Source: Aquilaria yunnanensis
Lineage: Eukaryota > Streptophyta > Magnoliopsida > Malvales > Thymelaeaceae
Reading direction: 5' to 3'
Assembly (NCBI GenBank): GCA_039654915.1
Contig: CM077593.1
Location: forward strand, 40,084,501-40,148,500
Length of the DNA stretch: 64,000 bases
Positions 22,772-34,302 of this stretch are shown one piece after another. The translations under genes and the position numbers were made by a program. Each line of letters opens with the position of its first letter. Position 1 is the first letter of the stretch. Below the pieces are notes generated by a model. That model made no database searches, had not been told where the DNA came from, and worked only from the letters and a program-made list of their open reading frames with translations.

Positions 22772-24278
22772 CCTCCCGAGGGTCCTCGACCGATAGTGGT
22801 CAAACTAACCCTCAGGGCTGGAAATTACTTGGGGAAAAACTTGCCTTGAGAATTAGCCAAATTTTGGAGGAAAGATAGAATTTTATTAACATGGAGCCTT
22901 ATTACAAGGAGGAGGCTACAAAAAGAAGGCTACAAAGAAAAAAGAAAAAGTAAAGCCCTGGACACCTAAGAGACCCCGCTATCGCGAGAAGCTCCATCAC
23001 CAACGTCCTTTTCCACGACCTTCGGTGCTGGAGGAAAGCCAAATGGCAGGTTGAGGAGCTCAATCTTTGACCAAGTCCAACGAGGCCCCTCGGGGATGTT
23101 TAGGGCAGCCAAGAAGGAGAGGTCGAGGTCTGGATATTTCGCCAAGACTTGGTGATGAGCCAAACAGAAGCCTTCTTGGAAGGCAACTTTAGTAGCCTGG
23201 TTAGCCTTGTCTTTCTCAATAGACAAGTCTTCCACCTCATTCTTCAAATCGGCGACCTCTTTCTCCAGCTTCTTCGTCTTCTTCTTCTTCTTTGTCTCCT
23301 TCTTCAAGGCCTCAATCTTGGCCTGGAGATCGGCATTGTCAGCGAGGGCCTTCGTCAGGAGAGCATAATCTTCTTCCTTCTCCTTCCGATAAGCCTCATT
23401 GGCAGAAGTAAGCTCGACGACCTTCGCACCGAGATCAGACATCTTCTGGGAGAAGTCCTTCAAGAGCTCCTCCTGACCCTTCAAGAACTCTTCCCGAAGT
23501 TTGGCAGTCTCTTCCTTGGCTATTCTACTCAACTCGGCATTCTTGACAACTGAGTTAGCGCAGAACACCTTGGCCTTCTCCAGACGTTCTTCAGTCCAAG
23601 TTCAAACCGAAGACTGTTTTGCTGCCCAAGCTTTGAAGTATCCACTATACGCCAAGAGCTGCAAAAAAAAAAAAGTGGAAAGGACATTTGGTAAAGTTGC
23701 ACAAGGAAATCCAAACACTTGGAGAAATAAATAAACGGTCTGAAGAGTACCTGGGCAGCGTGCTCAGACATCCTCGCGGTGAGGATCTCCTCGTTCAGGC
23801 ACTCGTCGGCCACAAATTTGAAGGTGGCCTGGGTAAGCGCGCCCCTTGCCATTTGGGGAACCATTTGCTCGCTGTCTTCGGAGAACAAATTCATGTCGTC
23901 TGTGAAAGACCAGAAAGGCTCCCGCGAAACCTTATCCTTTGGCATATGAGAGTCCCAAAGGGCCTGCCTCCGAGCGTGCTCCACCATCCACGCCGAGGGC
24001 GCCAATTCATCTGCAAAGTCAAGACGCAATTTCATGAGTATATTGTCCCTTAGCCATATTTCCATAAGATTGAGAGTGCTGAAAATGTCAAAGTTTACAA
24101 AGACATGGTTAAGGGACAAACCTGGTGGCACCTCGATGACATCATCATTAGAGTCATGGACCTCATCCACTTCGACAGGGACGTGTTTGCCCTTGTTTCT
24201 TCTGCGCTCCTTGAGCTCTTCAGCAGAGGGACCTCCTGTCGAAGAACCCAAAAGGTCTGCAGAAGTGGTAGGACTTCG
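22772..24278 (+). mobile_element. Element D, segment 2
   Basis: D resumes after B's target duplication. It holds a spacer of about 190 bp without genes and then the 3' half of D's antisense gene. It ends at CTTCG (24274-24278), the target duplication of insertion G; D continues at 61802. Confidence 0.85.
22966..24278 (-). pseudogene. Element D antisense gene, 3' part
   Basis: Minus-strand exons 4 (about 23658-22966) and 3 (about 24012-23751) and the end of exon 2 (to about 24121), with recognisable GT-AG introns. Exon 3 keeps EPFWSFTDDMNLFSEDSEQM. Exon 4 keeps a coiled coil (LEKEVADLKNEVEDLSIEKDKANQ) and the tail FQEGFCLAHHQVLAKYPDLDLSF, but its first part is frame-disrupted near 23600. Exon 2 is cut by insertion G; the 5' part lies at 61802-62952. 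It is the most diverged antisense gene in the window, consistent with D being oldest. Confidence 0.75.
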
Positions 24279-26727
24279 TGTTAGGCTCACCTCCTGAGTG
24301 CTTGGCTTAGGCCAAGGAACATAGAGGAGTAATGAGAAGGACTGTGGAAACTGGTACAGTGATGTATATGCAAAGCTGGGAACTTTCGGGACCTAATTGC
24401 ACACAGAAACTTGACTAGGGGAAAAATGAAAGAAATCAAAGAAAGGGGACCAAATTGCACACTTAACTTGGTGTTGCAATTAAAACTACAAAGTTGAAGT
24501 GAGCATTTTCGGCCGTGCAAAACTTTGCAAGGATTTGTGGTCTACTAGACCAAATTGAAGGAGACAACAATGATAACAAGTCACATCATGTCTTCCACTA
24601 AGTTAATAAGCATCATTACGTAGTTTGCCTAACTAGTACTTACACTAGTTACTTGGCCGGTTGCACATGGGTTTAATGGACACATTAGACACTTGGATTG
24701 GTGTGCTTGGCAATTTGAGCCATGAATTAATGATTAAGGCCGAAAGTGTTGATGTTTAATGACTAAAACGAGACCATGGGGACTTTGAGGCTCAATTGAG
24801 CCATGCAAACTAATTGAGGCCGAGAGCAAGCCTTGTGCCACTTTAAGCACATGTGGCTAGCAACCGGAATGCCTAAGTCCACTTAAGCCACTTTGTCTTC
24901 ATTTCGGGCTTCTTCTTCCTCTTTGACCAAGAGCTTGATTAGCTTGTGCTCTTGAGCTCTCACAAAGTGTTCTCAGGTTCAAGCATCAAAGGAAGAAATT
25001 AAAGCTTGAGGAGAAGAAATCAAGCTTGGGAATCTTGATTTCGGCATTAGGCAACTCCATTCAAGCCTTGGTTTGGAGGAAACAAGCAAAGGGCTAAGAT
25101 GTTCCAGGCTAGGGTTTGAGGTAAATTTATGTTCTTCCTTGAATGCATGGTAGATATTCCACGAACAAGGAGTGTTGATGCTTAATTGATGTTATGTTAG
25201 GCTAATTGTGTGAAGGACATTTTGGCTTGGAAGTTGGGTTTTGGCCGAAAGCTTGATTGAGGTAAAGTTGTCTTTCCTTGACTACATGGCCTATGTTCCT
25301 TGAACAAGGAGTAATGGTGTTGATTTGGTGTTCTATTAGGCCAATTGTGTGAAGAACATCACGGGTTGGAAGTTTGGTTTTGGCCGAAAAGCTTGATTGA
25401 GGTAGGGTTTCACTATACTTGATTGCTTGGTAGTATACCATGATTCAAGTGTGTAAGGTAGCTAACTGATGGATAAAATTGCCAAATGACCTTAGTTGCT
25501 TGATGGGCTATTGAGAATTGATTCGGCTATGATGTTAATTAGCTAATTAACTATAGACATGTGCTAGAAATGCTAGTGAATGTGGCCATTTTGCTAGCTA
25601 TTTCGGAGCTCTAGTGGAAGTGGAAATTATGGTGAAGTTGTGTGCAAAAATTGCACATTGGCACATGTTATGGCATTATGGCCAAATGGTCATTGTGGTG
25701 TGTGTGTGTGTACATTGTGTGCTTTGGTGATTTCCTTGTGCTTGCTAACCAAATTATTGTTACATGTATATGCATATATTGTGGTTTTCCTTGTTTTATG
25801 TTTGTTTTGCAGGTTATGTTGAGCCATTGGAGGTTAAGCCTTGAGTGCACACTCGGCTTAACTAAATAAACTCTTTATGAGTTGGTTAATGTAGTGAAAT
25901 CCCTACTGAGTTATATGCTCATTGCCCATATACATTTGTTTTTCAGGAAAGGATATTCGGCCTGAGTAACTTTGCTTGAGTTTGTGCTAGTTTGTTGTGC
26001 TAGCTAACTTGTTTGCCAAGGTATGTGCCAATGTGTGCTTGGCTTGAACAATTTGTATATTACAACTCTATTTTAAAAGTTGGCCGAGACTTATGTGTTA
26101 AGTTTGTAGGCTTGTAATGTTGGGACCTGTCTAGGAAGGGCAGCATGGACATGTGGACACTTACTCTGATCATAGTCTTCACTTTCATGACTATGAATAT
26201 GGCTATAGGTTTGGTGTTGCAGTGTGTCCTATTGTATGGGATACTTAAGGTGTTGTTTGACCATTAATGGTCTCGGGTTGTACTATAACTTGGCATGGTA
26301 GACTTTTGAATCATGGCATGGAGCCATGTAGGTTGCTAGGTAGACTACCATTTTGTGTGTACATGTATGTAGTCTTGGTTGCCTAGTTCTGAGGTGGCAG
26401 TTGATGTGCTTGTGTAGCCAAGTTATGTGTATGTACTTATGGATGGTTTTGGACTTATACTTCTGGTGGATGCTTTGGGCCAAAGTTTGGCATATCTATG
26501 TGGTTAGTTATGGACTTATGCCTGATTATGTGAATGTGAAGCATGAAACCTTGTGAACCTCCTTGTGTATCTTTTATGGCCGAGAGGTACATGTGCATAT
26601 AAACTTGAGTTTTCAAAACAAATTTATTACCATGGGTTTCTTGGTTGCCATAATAGGTAGTACACTTGAGTGCACACATTCTAAACACTTAAATTTACAT
26701 TAAATGTTGCCTTGCTTGTCTTGCAAG
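24279..26727. other. Left arm of insertion G, no gene
   Basis: 2.45 kb of AT-rich sequence with many GGCCGAAA-type motifs, a short GT run near 25700 and only very short ORFs (60-79 codons) without recognisable domains. Apart from the internal direct repeat annotated separately, I see nothing functional. Confidence 0.6.
25120..25399. repeat. Imperfect tandem repeat inside G, two units of about 140 bp
   Basis: Units 25120-25258 and 25259-25399 both run from GAGGTAAA through CGAACAAGGAG or TGAACAAGGAG, AATTGTGTGAAG and TTTTGGCCGAAA to AGCTTGATT. A third, partial unit begins at 25400 (GAGGTAGGG). Internal duplications are common in long LTRs. Confidence 0.7.
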
Positions 26728-27066
26728 TAACTATGGAAGCCTTGCTTGTTGATGCCCCAAAGCATCTTCGTTTGCTGTCATGTTGATAGGTGGAGAGACT
26801 TCCTAAGGAGGCGAGCGCCTGGAGCTCTGGTTCCCAGCTGAGTGTGCCCGAAAAGCTCAAAGAAGAGGTTGGGAGGTCCCCGGTTTGCTTTTCCGGGGAG
26901 GACCCTCCTGATAGCCAAAGGCTATTGCCTCCTCGGTAGTAACTCCCAGCCAGAATATTGGCCGAGGAGTCTGACGTCACCCAAGAGAGGATCTTTTCAT
27001 TGACCTCGGAAGGTGCGAAGTCAAACACTATGAGCTCGAGACTTCGGTTAGCTCGTCAGGAATTCT
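26728..27066. repeat. Duplicated junction segment, copy 1
   Basis: 339 bp that repeat 28007-28345: TAACTATGGAAGCC (insertion G sequence), the first ~160 bp of F's minus-strand LTR (from 26750) and the first ~155 bp of E's 5' LTR. I count about five substitutions between the copies. It breaks off at 27066 into gag-start sequence of X. Because it already contains the F/E boundary, the duplication happened after E inserted. Confidence 0.85.
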
Positions 27067-28006
27067 GAGTCCCTTGTCCTTAGAACGCCGAGTCTCAACG
27101 ACGGCAATCTGCGAACGGGTTCCCACAGACGGCGCCAAATGATGGCCTAAGGCTTCATCGTTGTGAGTCATGATGACTGTTGAGGAGACTTCTAGGAGGA
27201 AGAACGCCTGGAAGGTGGATCGCCCCAAGGAGAGTACCTGAAAAGCTGGTAAACAGGGTTAGGAGGCCCCCGGAGTGTTTTTCCGGGGGGGGAGCCTCCG
27301 ACGCCCAAGTCAGTGGTGGCCGGAATAAGGAGAAAGTCACTAGCTCAAAGAGAAAGGCAGAAAAGTCTCGCCTGGTATTTTCTCAGGGTGTGGGAGCTGT
27401 ATATCCGGCCTGCCAACCTCCTGTCAAGTATTTATTTCCTGTATATATAGGAATACCTAGCCCGTTCAGATCATGACACGTGTGCGGTCGGATGCTCCTG
27501 AACGTCTGGGCGTAGGGGACAGATAGTTGGTAACTAGATGGCCTCGAGCCTTGTGCTGAGACGGGCCATGATATGATTCTGATGGCGTCTGCGCGTCAGG
27601 GCGACTTTTTACGTCTGTGGTGGGACGTGTCAGAGGCTTCCTTAAATGCTTCCTTAAATGCGCCTGCCGTACTCCCGAGGTCCCTGGGCGAGGTCGTCCT
27701 CTAGTTCGGACACAGCCTCTTCGGGAAGCCTACCCTCAGTTCGGGGGTTCCCAGTTCTAGGGGGTTCCACCTTCGGGGATATCATATTCGGGCAGCAATG
27801 TCTGGTGCCACTTTTCCGAAGGCGCGCTGTTCACAACCTTGGGGGGCGAATGGAGTCCTCAAGTTTTACTGGCGTGCCGAGGCTCGGAGCTCTCAGGCTA
27901 TCTCCCGAGGTGCATGATTCCACCTATTCCCGGGAAGCGCCAGTTCTTCTGGCCATTGTTGTGGCAAGGTATTCGGCCAGATTGAGGCGATAGCCTTTGG
28001 CTATCA
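27067..28006 (-). mobile_element. Remnant X: type 1 5' LTR plus PBS and gag start, minus strand
   Basis: 27140-28006 is a full 867-bp type 1 LTR in reverse orientation, very close to those of B and C. The PBS (about 27122-27137) and some 60 bp of gag start sequence lie next to it. The gag ATG is at 27171-27169. The element stops abruptly at 27067, so the rest of gag, pol and the other LTR are missing. TAACT follows the LTR (28007-28011) and also occurs at 26728-26732, which fits its target duplication. Confidence 0.8.
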
Positions 28007-28345
28007 TAACTATGGAAGCCTTGCTTGTTGATGCCCTAAAGCATCTTCGTTTGCTGTCATGTTGATAGGTGGAGAGACTTCCTGAGGAGGCGAGCGCCTG
28101 GAGCTCTGGTTCCCAGCTGAGTGTGCCTGAAAAGCTCAAAGAAGAGGTTAGGAGGTCCCCGGTTTGCTTTTCCGGGGAGGACCCTCCTGATAGCCAAAGG
28201 CTATTGCCTCCTCGGTAGTAACTCCCTGCCAGAATATTGGCCGAGGAGTCTGACGTCACCCAAGAGAGGATCTTTTCATTGACCTCGGAAGGTGCGAAGT
28301 CAAACACTATGAGCTCGAGACTTCGGTTAGCTCGTCAGGAATTCC
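28007..28345. repeat. Duplicated junction segment, copy 2
   Basis: The copy still continuous with E. It holds G sequence (28007-28028), F's LTR start (28029-28187) and the start of E's 5' LTR (28188-28345). See copy 1 at 26728-27066. Confidence 0.85.
28029..28187 (-). repeat. 3' LTR of element F, first part
   Basis: 159 bp that start at the LTR end (TGATGCCC on the plus strand) and stop at CCTCC, where E inserted. It keeps the gag-start ATG that the 5' LTR of F has lost. It continues at 50562-51373. Confidence 0.9.
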
Positions 28346-29158
28346 GAGGACAACACCGTCTCCATCGAGGGGCCAAACTGACCGTTTTCGGGTAAGAGAG
28401 CCATCTCTCCGAAGCAAGGGAGAATCTCCCCGAAGGCAGAGGCCCCAAAGAGGTCTTCCCCGAACAAGAAATACCTGAACAAGGGAATCCCCGAACTATG
28501 GGTGTGAGTCCCGAAGAAGGTGTTCATCAAGGGAACTCCCAGAACTATGGGATAGATCCCGAAGGAGGTGCTCGCACCGAAGGACAGATAGAATCCGAAG
28601 AGGGTGCACGCACCGAAGGGCGACCTGGCCCAAGGGACCTCGGGAGTACGGTATGAGCATTTAAGGAGCCTCTGACATGTCGCCCACAAGCCCTACACGT
28701 CACATCTGAACGGCGAACTGACACGCCGCGGCCGCCCCAGTCCTGACGCAACCTATCCGGGTCCAGGGCTAAAGGAGGCTGCAAACGGCTGCTTGTCCCC
28801 TAGGTCCAAAAGTATAGATCAAATCCAACCGAACACGTGTCATGATCTGAACGGACCAGCTACTCCTATAAATACTAGGAAATGGGACTGGGCAAAGGAT
28901 GGGCATTTTCCTCCCTCTGAGAAAACACAAAACAGGCAAGACACTTGATCCCTTAGTGTTCTTCCTCCATTTTCACTCAGAAAACTGACTTGGGCGTCGG
29001 AGGGTCCTCCCCGGAAAAGCAATCCGGGGACCTCCTAACCTCTTCTTTGAGCTTTTCAGGCACACTCAGCTGGGAAACCAGAGCTCCAGGCGCTCGCCTC
29101 CTCAGGAAGTCTCTCCACCTGTCAACATGACAGCAAACGAAGATGCCTTGGGGCATCA
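28188..29158 (+). repeat. 5' LTR of element E (type 2) with promoter
   Basis: 971 bp from TGATAGCC to GGGGCATCA. CACGTG is at 28834-28839 and TATAAATA at 28867-28874. It contains the imperfect ~55-bp direct repeat with ACTATGGG cores (about 28480-28560) and, near its end, the gag ATG at 29127. Confidence 0.93.
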
Positions 29159-29160
29159 TT

Positions 29161-29178
29161 TGGCGCCATCTGTGGGAA
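29161..29178 (+). other. Primer binding site of element E
   Basis: TGGCGCCATCTGTGGGAA, two bases after the LTR. It differs from B's site at one position (A for G at base 8), which would weaken the tRNA-Asp-like match. Confidence 0.75.
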
Positions 29179-32100
29179 ACTACTCCCAGGTAGCTGTTGT
29201 CGAAACTCGGCGTTCGAAGGACAAAGGACTCCCGAAGTCCCCGTCCGCGCCTGAGATCCAACCAGCTACCGAACAAAGTCCCCCAGAGACTTCCTTGCCT
29301 GAAGAGGAACGCCCTCTTGTCATCACCATGGGTTTTTTACGAGACTTTCAGAGGTCTGTTGTGACTGAAATGACACAACAGATAGACCGAAGGTGGCCGC
29401 AACCAGCCCAGGCGCAAAAACCCACTTCGCCAGCACGACCTCGGAAGAAAAGCCCAAGGGCAACCCATCATAGCTCGGGAAGTAGGGAGCCACGGGAAGA
29501 GTCCTCGACAGATAACTTGCCGCTCGGAGCACGGCTGGCGGAAAAAACGAGGACTGAACGACCCGAAATCCCGTCCAGAAGAAGTTTGTCGCCAGTGGCA
29601 AGGTCCCCCTCACCTCGGTATCGAAGTCGCTCCCCGAAAAGATGGCAACAGTCCTCTTACCAAAGAACCTCAGAGCACCAGGAAGAGGAGCCCAGTGCTG
29701 CGCTCCTCCTGGAGATAGTCTTGGCAAGACTGGAGAGAGTGGAACAGCAGTTGGCACGCAAGCCTGTTTGGGCCAGGCTAACTGAAACCGTCTCTGGAGA
29801 TGAAACTCCTTTCACCCGAACAGTGGTCGAGGCGGCCATGCCAAGTGACTTCAGGCTACCTCGGCTAGAGACCTATGAGGGTCGGACTGATCCCCAGGCC
29901 CACCTAACAAAGTACAAACAGAGCATGGTGCTACACGGGGCTGATGATGCTACACTCTGCAAGTGCTTCGAAGTCACCCTCGCAGGACCAGCAGCTGCCT
30001 GGTACAATTCCCTGCCTCCCGGAAACATCAGGGGGTTCCAGGAGCTGTCCACAGCGTTCACCCAACAGTTCATTGGGAGCAAGCCGACGGCGAAGATGCC
30101 CATCCAGATGTTTGACATAGCACAAAGAAACGGGGAGACCATCCGTGACTATGTCGAGAGGTTCAACAGAGAGGCCCTCAGTGTTCCGGACTTTTGTCCC
30201 GAAATCCACATCCTCGCCATGACGAGGGGCCTCCGGAGGGATTCGCACTTGTTTTATGAATTCTCCAAAGATCCCCCGGACACGCTTGGAGAATTCTACC
30301 GAAGGGCTGAACAACATATGACAGCCGAAGAGCTGAGAATGACTGGACCGAAGGCTGACCATATTCACGCACGTGGCGAAGGATCCAGCCAGCAAGCCCG
30401 GTGTCCAACGGAACAGTTAGGCCGACCTCGGAGAATGCGAGTAAGAGGAAGGAAGCCCCAAAACTTTACACCTCTGAGCACCACGAGGGCTAACGTCCTC
30501 ATGGCGTTGGAAAAATAGGGGGCTCAAATCCAACGACCGAGGGGCATGATCGCTGACAACAGAAGGAACATGAAGAAGTTCTGTCAGTTCCACCGTGATC
30601 ACGGTCATGACACCGAAGACTGCTTTCAGTTGAAAAAGTACATTGAATCACTGATAAAGCAGGGCCAGCTTCGACGTTATTTGAGAATGCCTTCCCCGAA
30701 GTGGAAAAAAGAGGAAGAAGGAAAGCCCGATGACGAAGATTACGATTCAGACAGGCGAAGGAACTGAAGTCCGAGAAGGCGTCCTCCACCTTCGGCAGGA
30801 GTAATACAGACGATCACAACTGGACTTCCATCCTCGGAAAGAAAAAGAAGGGCCAGAGAGATAGCGGTGATGGAATATCAGAGCCCAACGAAAAAGTTGG
30901 CCCGCGAGGATGGCTCCTCCATCGTATTTCCCCATGACAATCCATTGCTAATAATGGCGAGGATAGGAAACTGGGACGTCAAGAGGGTACTGCTGGACGA
31001 TGGGTCAAACACAGACGTCTTGTTCTCACATTTGCTGCCAAGCTTGGGCATATGCAGGAGCGACCTCAAAGCTGTTACTTCACCCACGTTCGGCGTAGGA
31101 CCGTCTGAGCTACCTGTCCTCGGGTGGATCGACCTCCCCTTGATGATGAAAGGAACTGATGAGTTGTTCGCCTCTACCATGACAAGATTCATAGTCATGG
31201 ACGTTCCTTCGTCATACAATGCCATCCTCGGCAGACAGACACAGGGAAATCTGCACATTCGCCCAGACGTAAAGTACTTGACCGTCACCTTCGCCACCAA
31301 GGAAGGAGACGCAAAGATCTTCATTGATCAAGGCGAGGTGAGAAAGGTGTTCATCAGAGCACGAAAGGCTCCAGCAAGCAACTTAGCACATGCTGTAGAA
31401 GCAAAAGAGCTGGAAATGGGCGAGGCAGAAGATCCCACAAAAGCGAAAATAGAAGAAGTAGAGCTTGTCCCAGGCCATAATACCCGAATAGGGAAAAGCA
31501 TGGCCGAAGGAGACAAGGAAAAACTTGTATCTTTTCTGCTCGCAAATAAAGATCTGTTCGCCTACTCGCCGAAGGACATGCCAGGGGTAAACCCTCGCGT
31601 AATCCAGCATAGCCTCAAAGCGAGTCCGGAAATAAAACCTGTCCGGCAAAAGAAACGGGGCATCTCAGCTCACAAAAGTGACTTCGTCAAGACTGAAGTC
31701 CAGCGTCTGATAGACGCTAGCATTATCCGGGAAGTAAACTACCCCGAATGGCTAAGCAACGTGGTAATTGCCACAAAAGAAGGAAGTAGTAAGCTTCGGA
31801 TGTGCATCGACTTCAGAAATTTGAACGATGCTTGCCCGAAAGATTCATATCCCCTTCCGCCAATAGACCAACTGGTAGTCTCAACTGCCGAGTACGGGCT
31901 CCTAAGTTTCCTGGACGCTTTCAGTGGGTATCATCAGATAAGGATGAACCCCGAAGATGAAGAGAAGACTGCCTTCATCACTGAGGGAGGAACATATTGC
32001 TATATCAGGATGCCCTTCGGACTCAAAAATGCAGGAGCCACCTACCAGAGGCTGATGAACAAAGTCTTCAAAGACCAAATGGGGAAGAACATGGAGGTGT

Positions 32101-32455
32101 ATGTTGATGATATGATAGTCAAAAGCAAACTGCCTGACTACCACGTTGCAGATTTAGAGGAAACCTTCCAAAAACTTAGAGCCTTCGGGATCCGCCTTAA
32201 TCCTGAGAAATGCATCTTCGGGGTGACCTCGAGAAAGTTGCTTGGGTACATGGTATCCGAAAGAGGCATCGATGCTAACCCCGAGAAGATCAAGGCTCTG
32301 CTTGAATTCCGAACTCCTGCCACAGTCAAAGATGTGCAAAGACTCACCGGAAGAATAACCTCTCTGAGCAGGTTTATTTCCAGGTACGGAGATAGGTGTC
32401 GACCCTTCTTCAAAGTACTCACAAAGGCAGCAAAGATGGAAGGCGACGTCGGAAG

Positions 32456-33462
32456 TGATGGCCCAGGGCCTCATCGTTGTGAGTCATGATGACTGTTGAG
32501 GAGACTTCTAGGAGGAAGAACGCCTGGAAGGTGGATCGCCTCTAGGAGAGTACCTGGAAAACTGGGAAACAGGGTTAGGAGGCCCCCGGAGTGTTTTTCC
32601 GGGGGGGCCTCATCGTTGTGAGTCATGATGACTGTTGAGGAGACTTCTAGGAGGAAGAACGCCTGGAAGGTGGATCGCCTCTAGGAGAGTACCTGGAAAA
32701 CTGGGAAACAGGGTTAGGAGGCCCCCGGAGTGTTTTTCCGGGGGGGGAGCCTCCGACGCCCAAGTCAGTGGTGGCCGGAAGAAGGAGAAAGTCACTAGCT
32801 CAAAGAGAAAGGCAGAAAAGTCTCGCCTGGTCTTTTCTCAGAGTATGGGAGCTGTATCTCCGGCCTGCCAACCTCCTGTCAAGTATTTATTTCCTGTATA
32901 TATAGGAATACCTAGCCCGTTCAGATCATGACACGTGTGCGGTCGGATGCTCCTGAACGTCTGGGCGTAGGGGACAGATAGTTGGTAACTAGATGGCCTC
33001 GAGCCTTGTGCTGAGACGGGCCATGATATGATTCTGATGGCGTCTGCGCGTCAGGGCGACTTTTTACGTCTGTGGTGGGACGTGTCAGAGGCTTCCTTAA
33101 ATGCTTCCTTAAATGCGCCTGCCGTACTCCCGAGGTCCCTGGGCGAGGTCGTCCTCTAGTTCGGACAGAGCCTCTTCGGGAAGCCTACCCTCAGTTCGGG
33201 GGTTCCCAGTTCCAGGGGGTTCCGCCTTCGGGGATATCATATTTGGGCAGCAATGTTCTGGTGCCACTTTTCCGAAGGCGCGTTGTTCACAACCTTGGGG
33301 GGCGAATGGAGTCCTCAAGTTTTACTGGCGTGCCGAGGCTCGGAGCTCTCAGGCTATCTCCCGAGGTGCATGATTCCACCTATTCCCGGGAAGCGCCAGT
33401 TCTTCCGGCCGTTGTTGTGGCAGGGTATTCGGCCAGATTGAGGCGACAGCCTTTGGCTATCA
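32456..33462 (-). repeat. 3' LTR of element C, with 139-bp tandem duplication
   Basis: 1,007 bp instead of 868. Bases 32467-32605 are repeated at 32606-32744, both starting GGCCTCATCG. The junction falls in a G run (CCGGGGG then GGCC). The 5' LTR lacks the duplication, so it arose during or after insertion. The rest is a normal type 1 LTR ending GGCTATCA at 33462. Confidence 0.93.
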
Positions 33463-33466
33463 CATG

Positions 33467-33475
33467 CCCCCCTCT
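33467..33475 (-). other. Polypurine tract of element C
   Basis: On the minus strand AGAGGGGGG, then CATG, then the LTR; identical to B. Confidence 0.85.
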
Positions 33476-33499
33476 GGAAAGCCGAAGTGAAGACTTCGG

Positions 33500-33720
33500 T
33501 TTGCATCTCTTTCCGAGGTTGCCGTTGGGAGTCTTGTTGGGAAGCATAACCTGTTCCGAGGTCGCACCTTTTGCCCGAGGGTCTGGGCTGTTCGGCCTTG
33601 GCCTTTTCTTTGGTGTCTCCGAGGCAAAGCCTGTACCGAAGATACACCTCTTGCCCAAAAGTCATGGGCTGTTCAGCCATAGCCTGTCTCTTGGTGTCCT
33701 CGAGGTGGCCTGCTTTTTTA
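33500..33720. repeat. Upstream direct repeats of element C
   Basis: The reverse-orientation counterpart of B's ~85-bp units (GGGCTGTTCGGCC near 33585 and GGGCTGTTCAGCC near 33666). They lie between the polypurine tract and the antisense promoter. No gene. Confidence 0.55.
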
Positions 33721-33871
33721 TTTCTGCAGGTCTGATGGCCAAGCGTGTCAGACTGAGCGGCGCGTCTCCATTTCTCAGGGATGTCAAACGACGTGTCCCA
33801 ATCAGGAGGCGTGTCCCGGTTTTCCAGGCACGTTTGGGGAGGCACGTCCCCCATTTCTGCGCAGCGGTTGA

Positions 33872-34015
33872 CACGTGGCTTCTTGCCACTGGAGGAGAGG
33901 CGCGTCATTTACAGAGGGCGCGCCTTTTCGGGTGCAGCGGGCAGTTACGGCGACGGTTCGCCTCCAATGGGTACTTATGATGTTTTTTCGGTTACCCACC
34001 TTTGGCCTATAAATA
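33872..34015 (+). promoter_or_regulatory. Promoter of element C antisense gene
   Basis: CACGTG (33872-33877, in GACACGTGGC) and TATAAATA (34008-34015) with 130 bp between them, as in B. The ATG is at 34303. Confidence 0.7.
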
Positions 34016-34302
34016 GCCCATTCTATCATAAGTCCCACTTACTGTTTTTCTGCTCTTTTTCTACTCTGCCCTCTGTTCTTGCGTTTTATCTTGCTTTCTG
34101 TGGCGGAGCTTCTTTAATCAGAGCTTTTTCCAACCAACTTTCACGACGGCGTCCTCCGGCAAATCTTTTGGTGGGTTTTGATTTCCAGAGTACTTGATTC
34201 CTCTGTTTTTCTGAGTTTTTCTGGAAAACTGCTGTTTTTTCCAAACTCGTCTTCTGAGTTTTTTCTGGAAACTATTTTCTTTTCCATCTCAAACTCTTTT
34301 TC

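Noticed and set aside
25640..26560. Small ORFs of 60-67 codons in insertion G that look like membrane peptides
   Set aside because: They are short, overlapping in several frames, in low-complexity GT-rich sequence, with no neighbouring gene signals.
29127..32455. Endogenous pararetrovirus as the source of the RT genes
   Set aside because: LTRs, target duplications, a PBS, polypurine tracts and a DD35E integrase are present. This is a Ty3/gypsy retrotransposon layout.
33072..33980. 302-codon plus-strand ORF and its equivalents in other LTRs
   Set aside because: It lies across the 3' LTR, polypurine tract and antisense upstream region of C, has no recognisable domain, and its reading frame is not kept in the other LTR copies.
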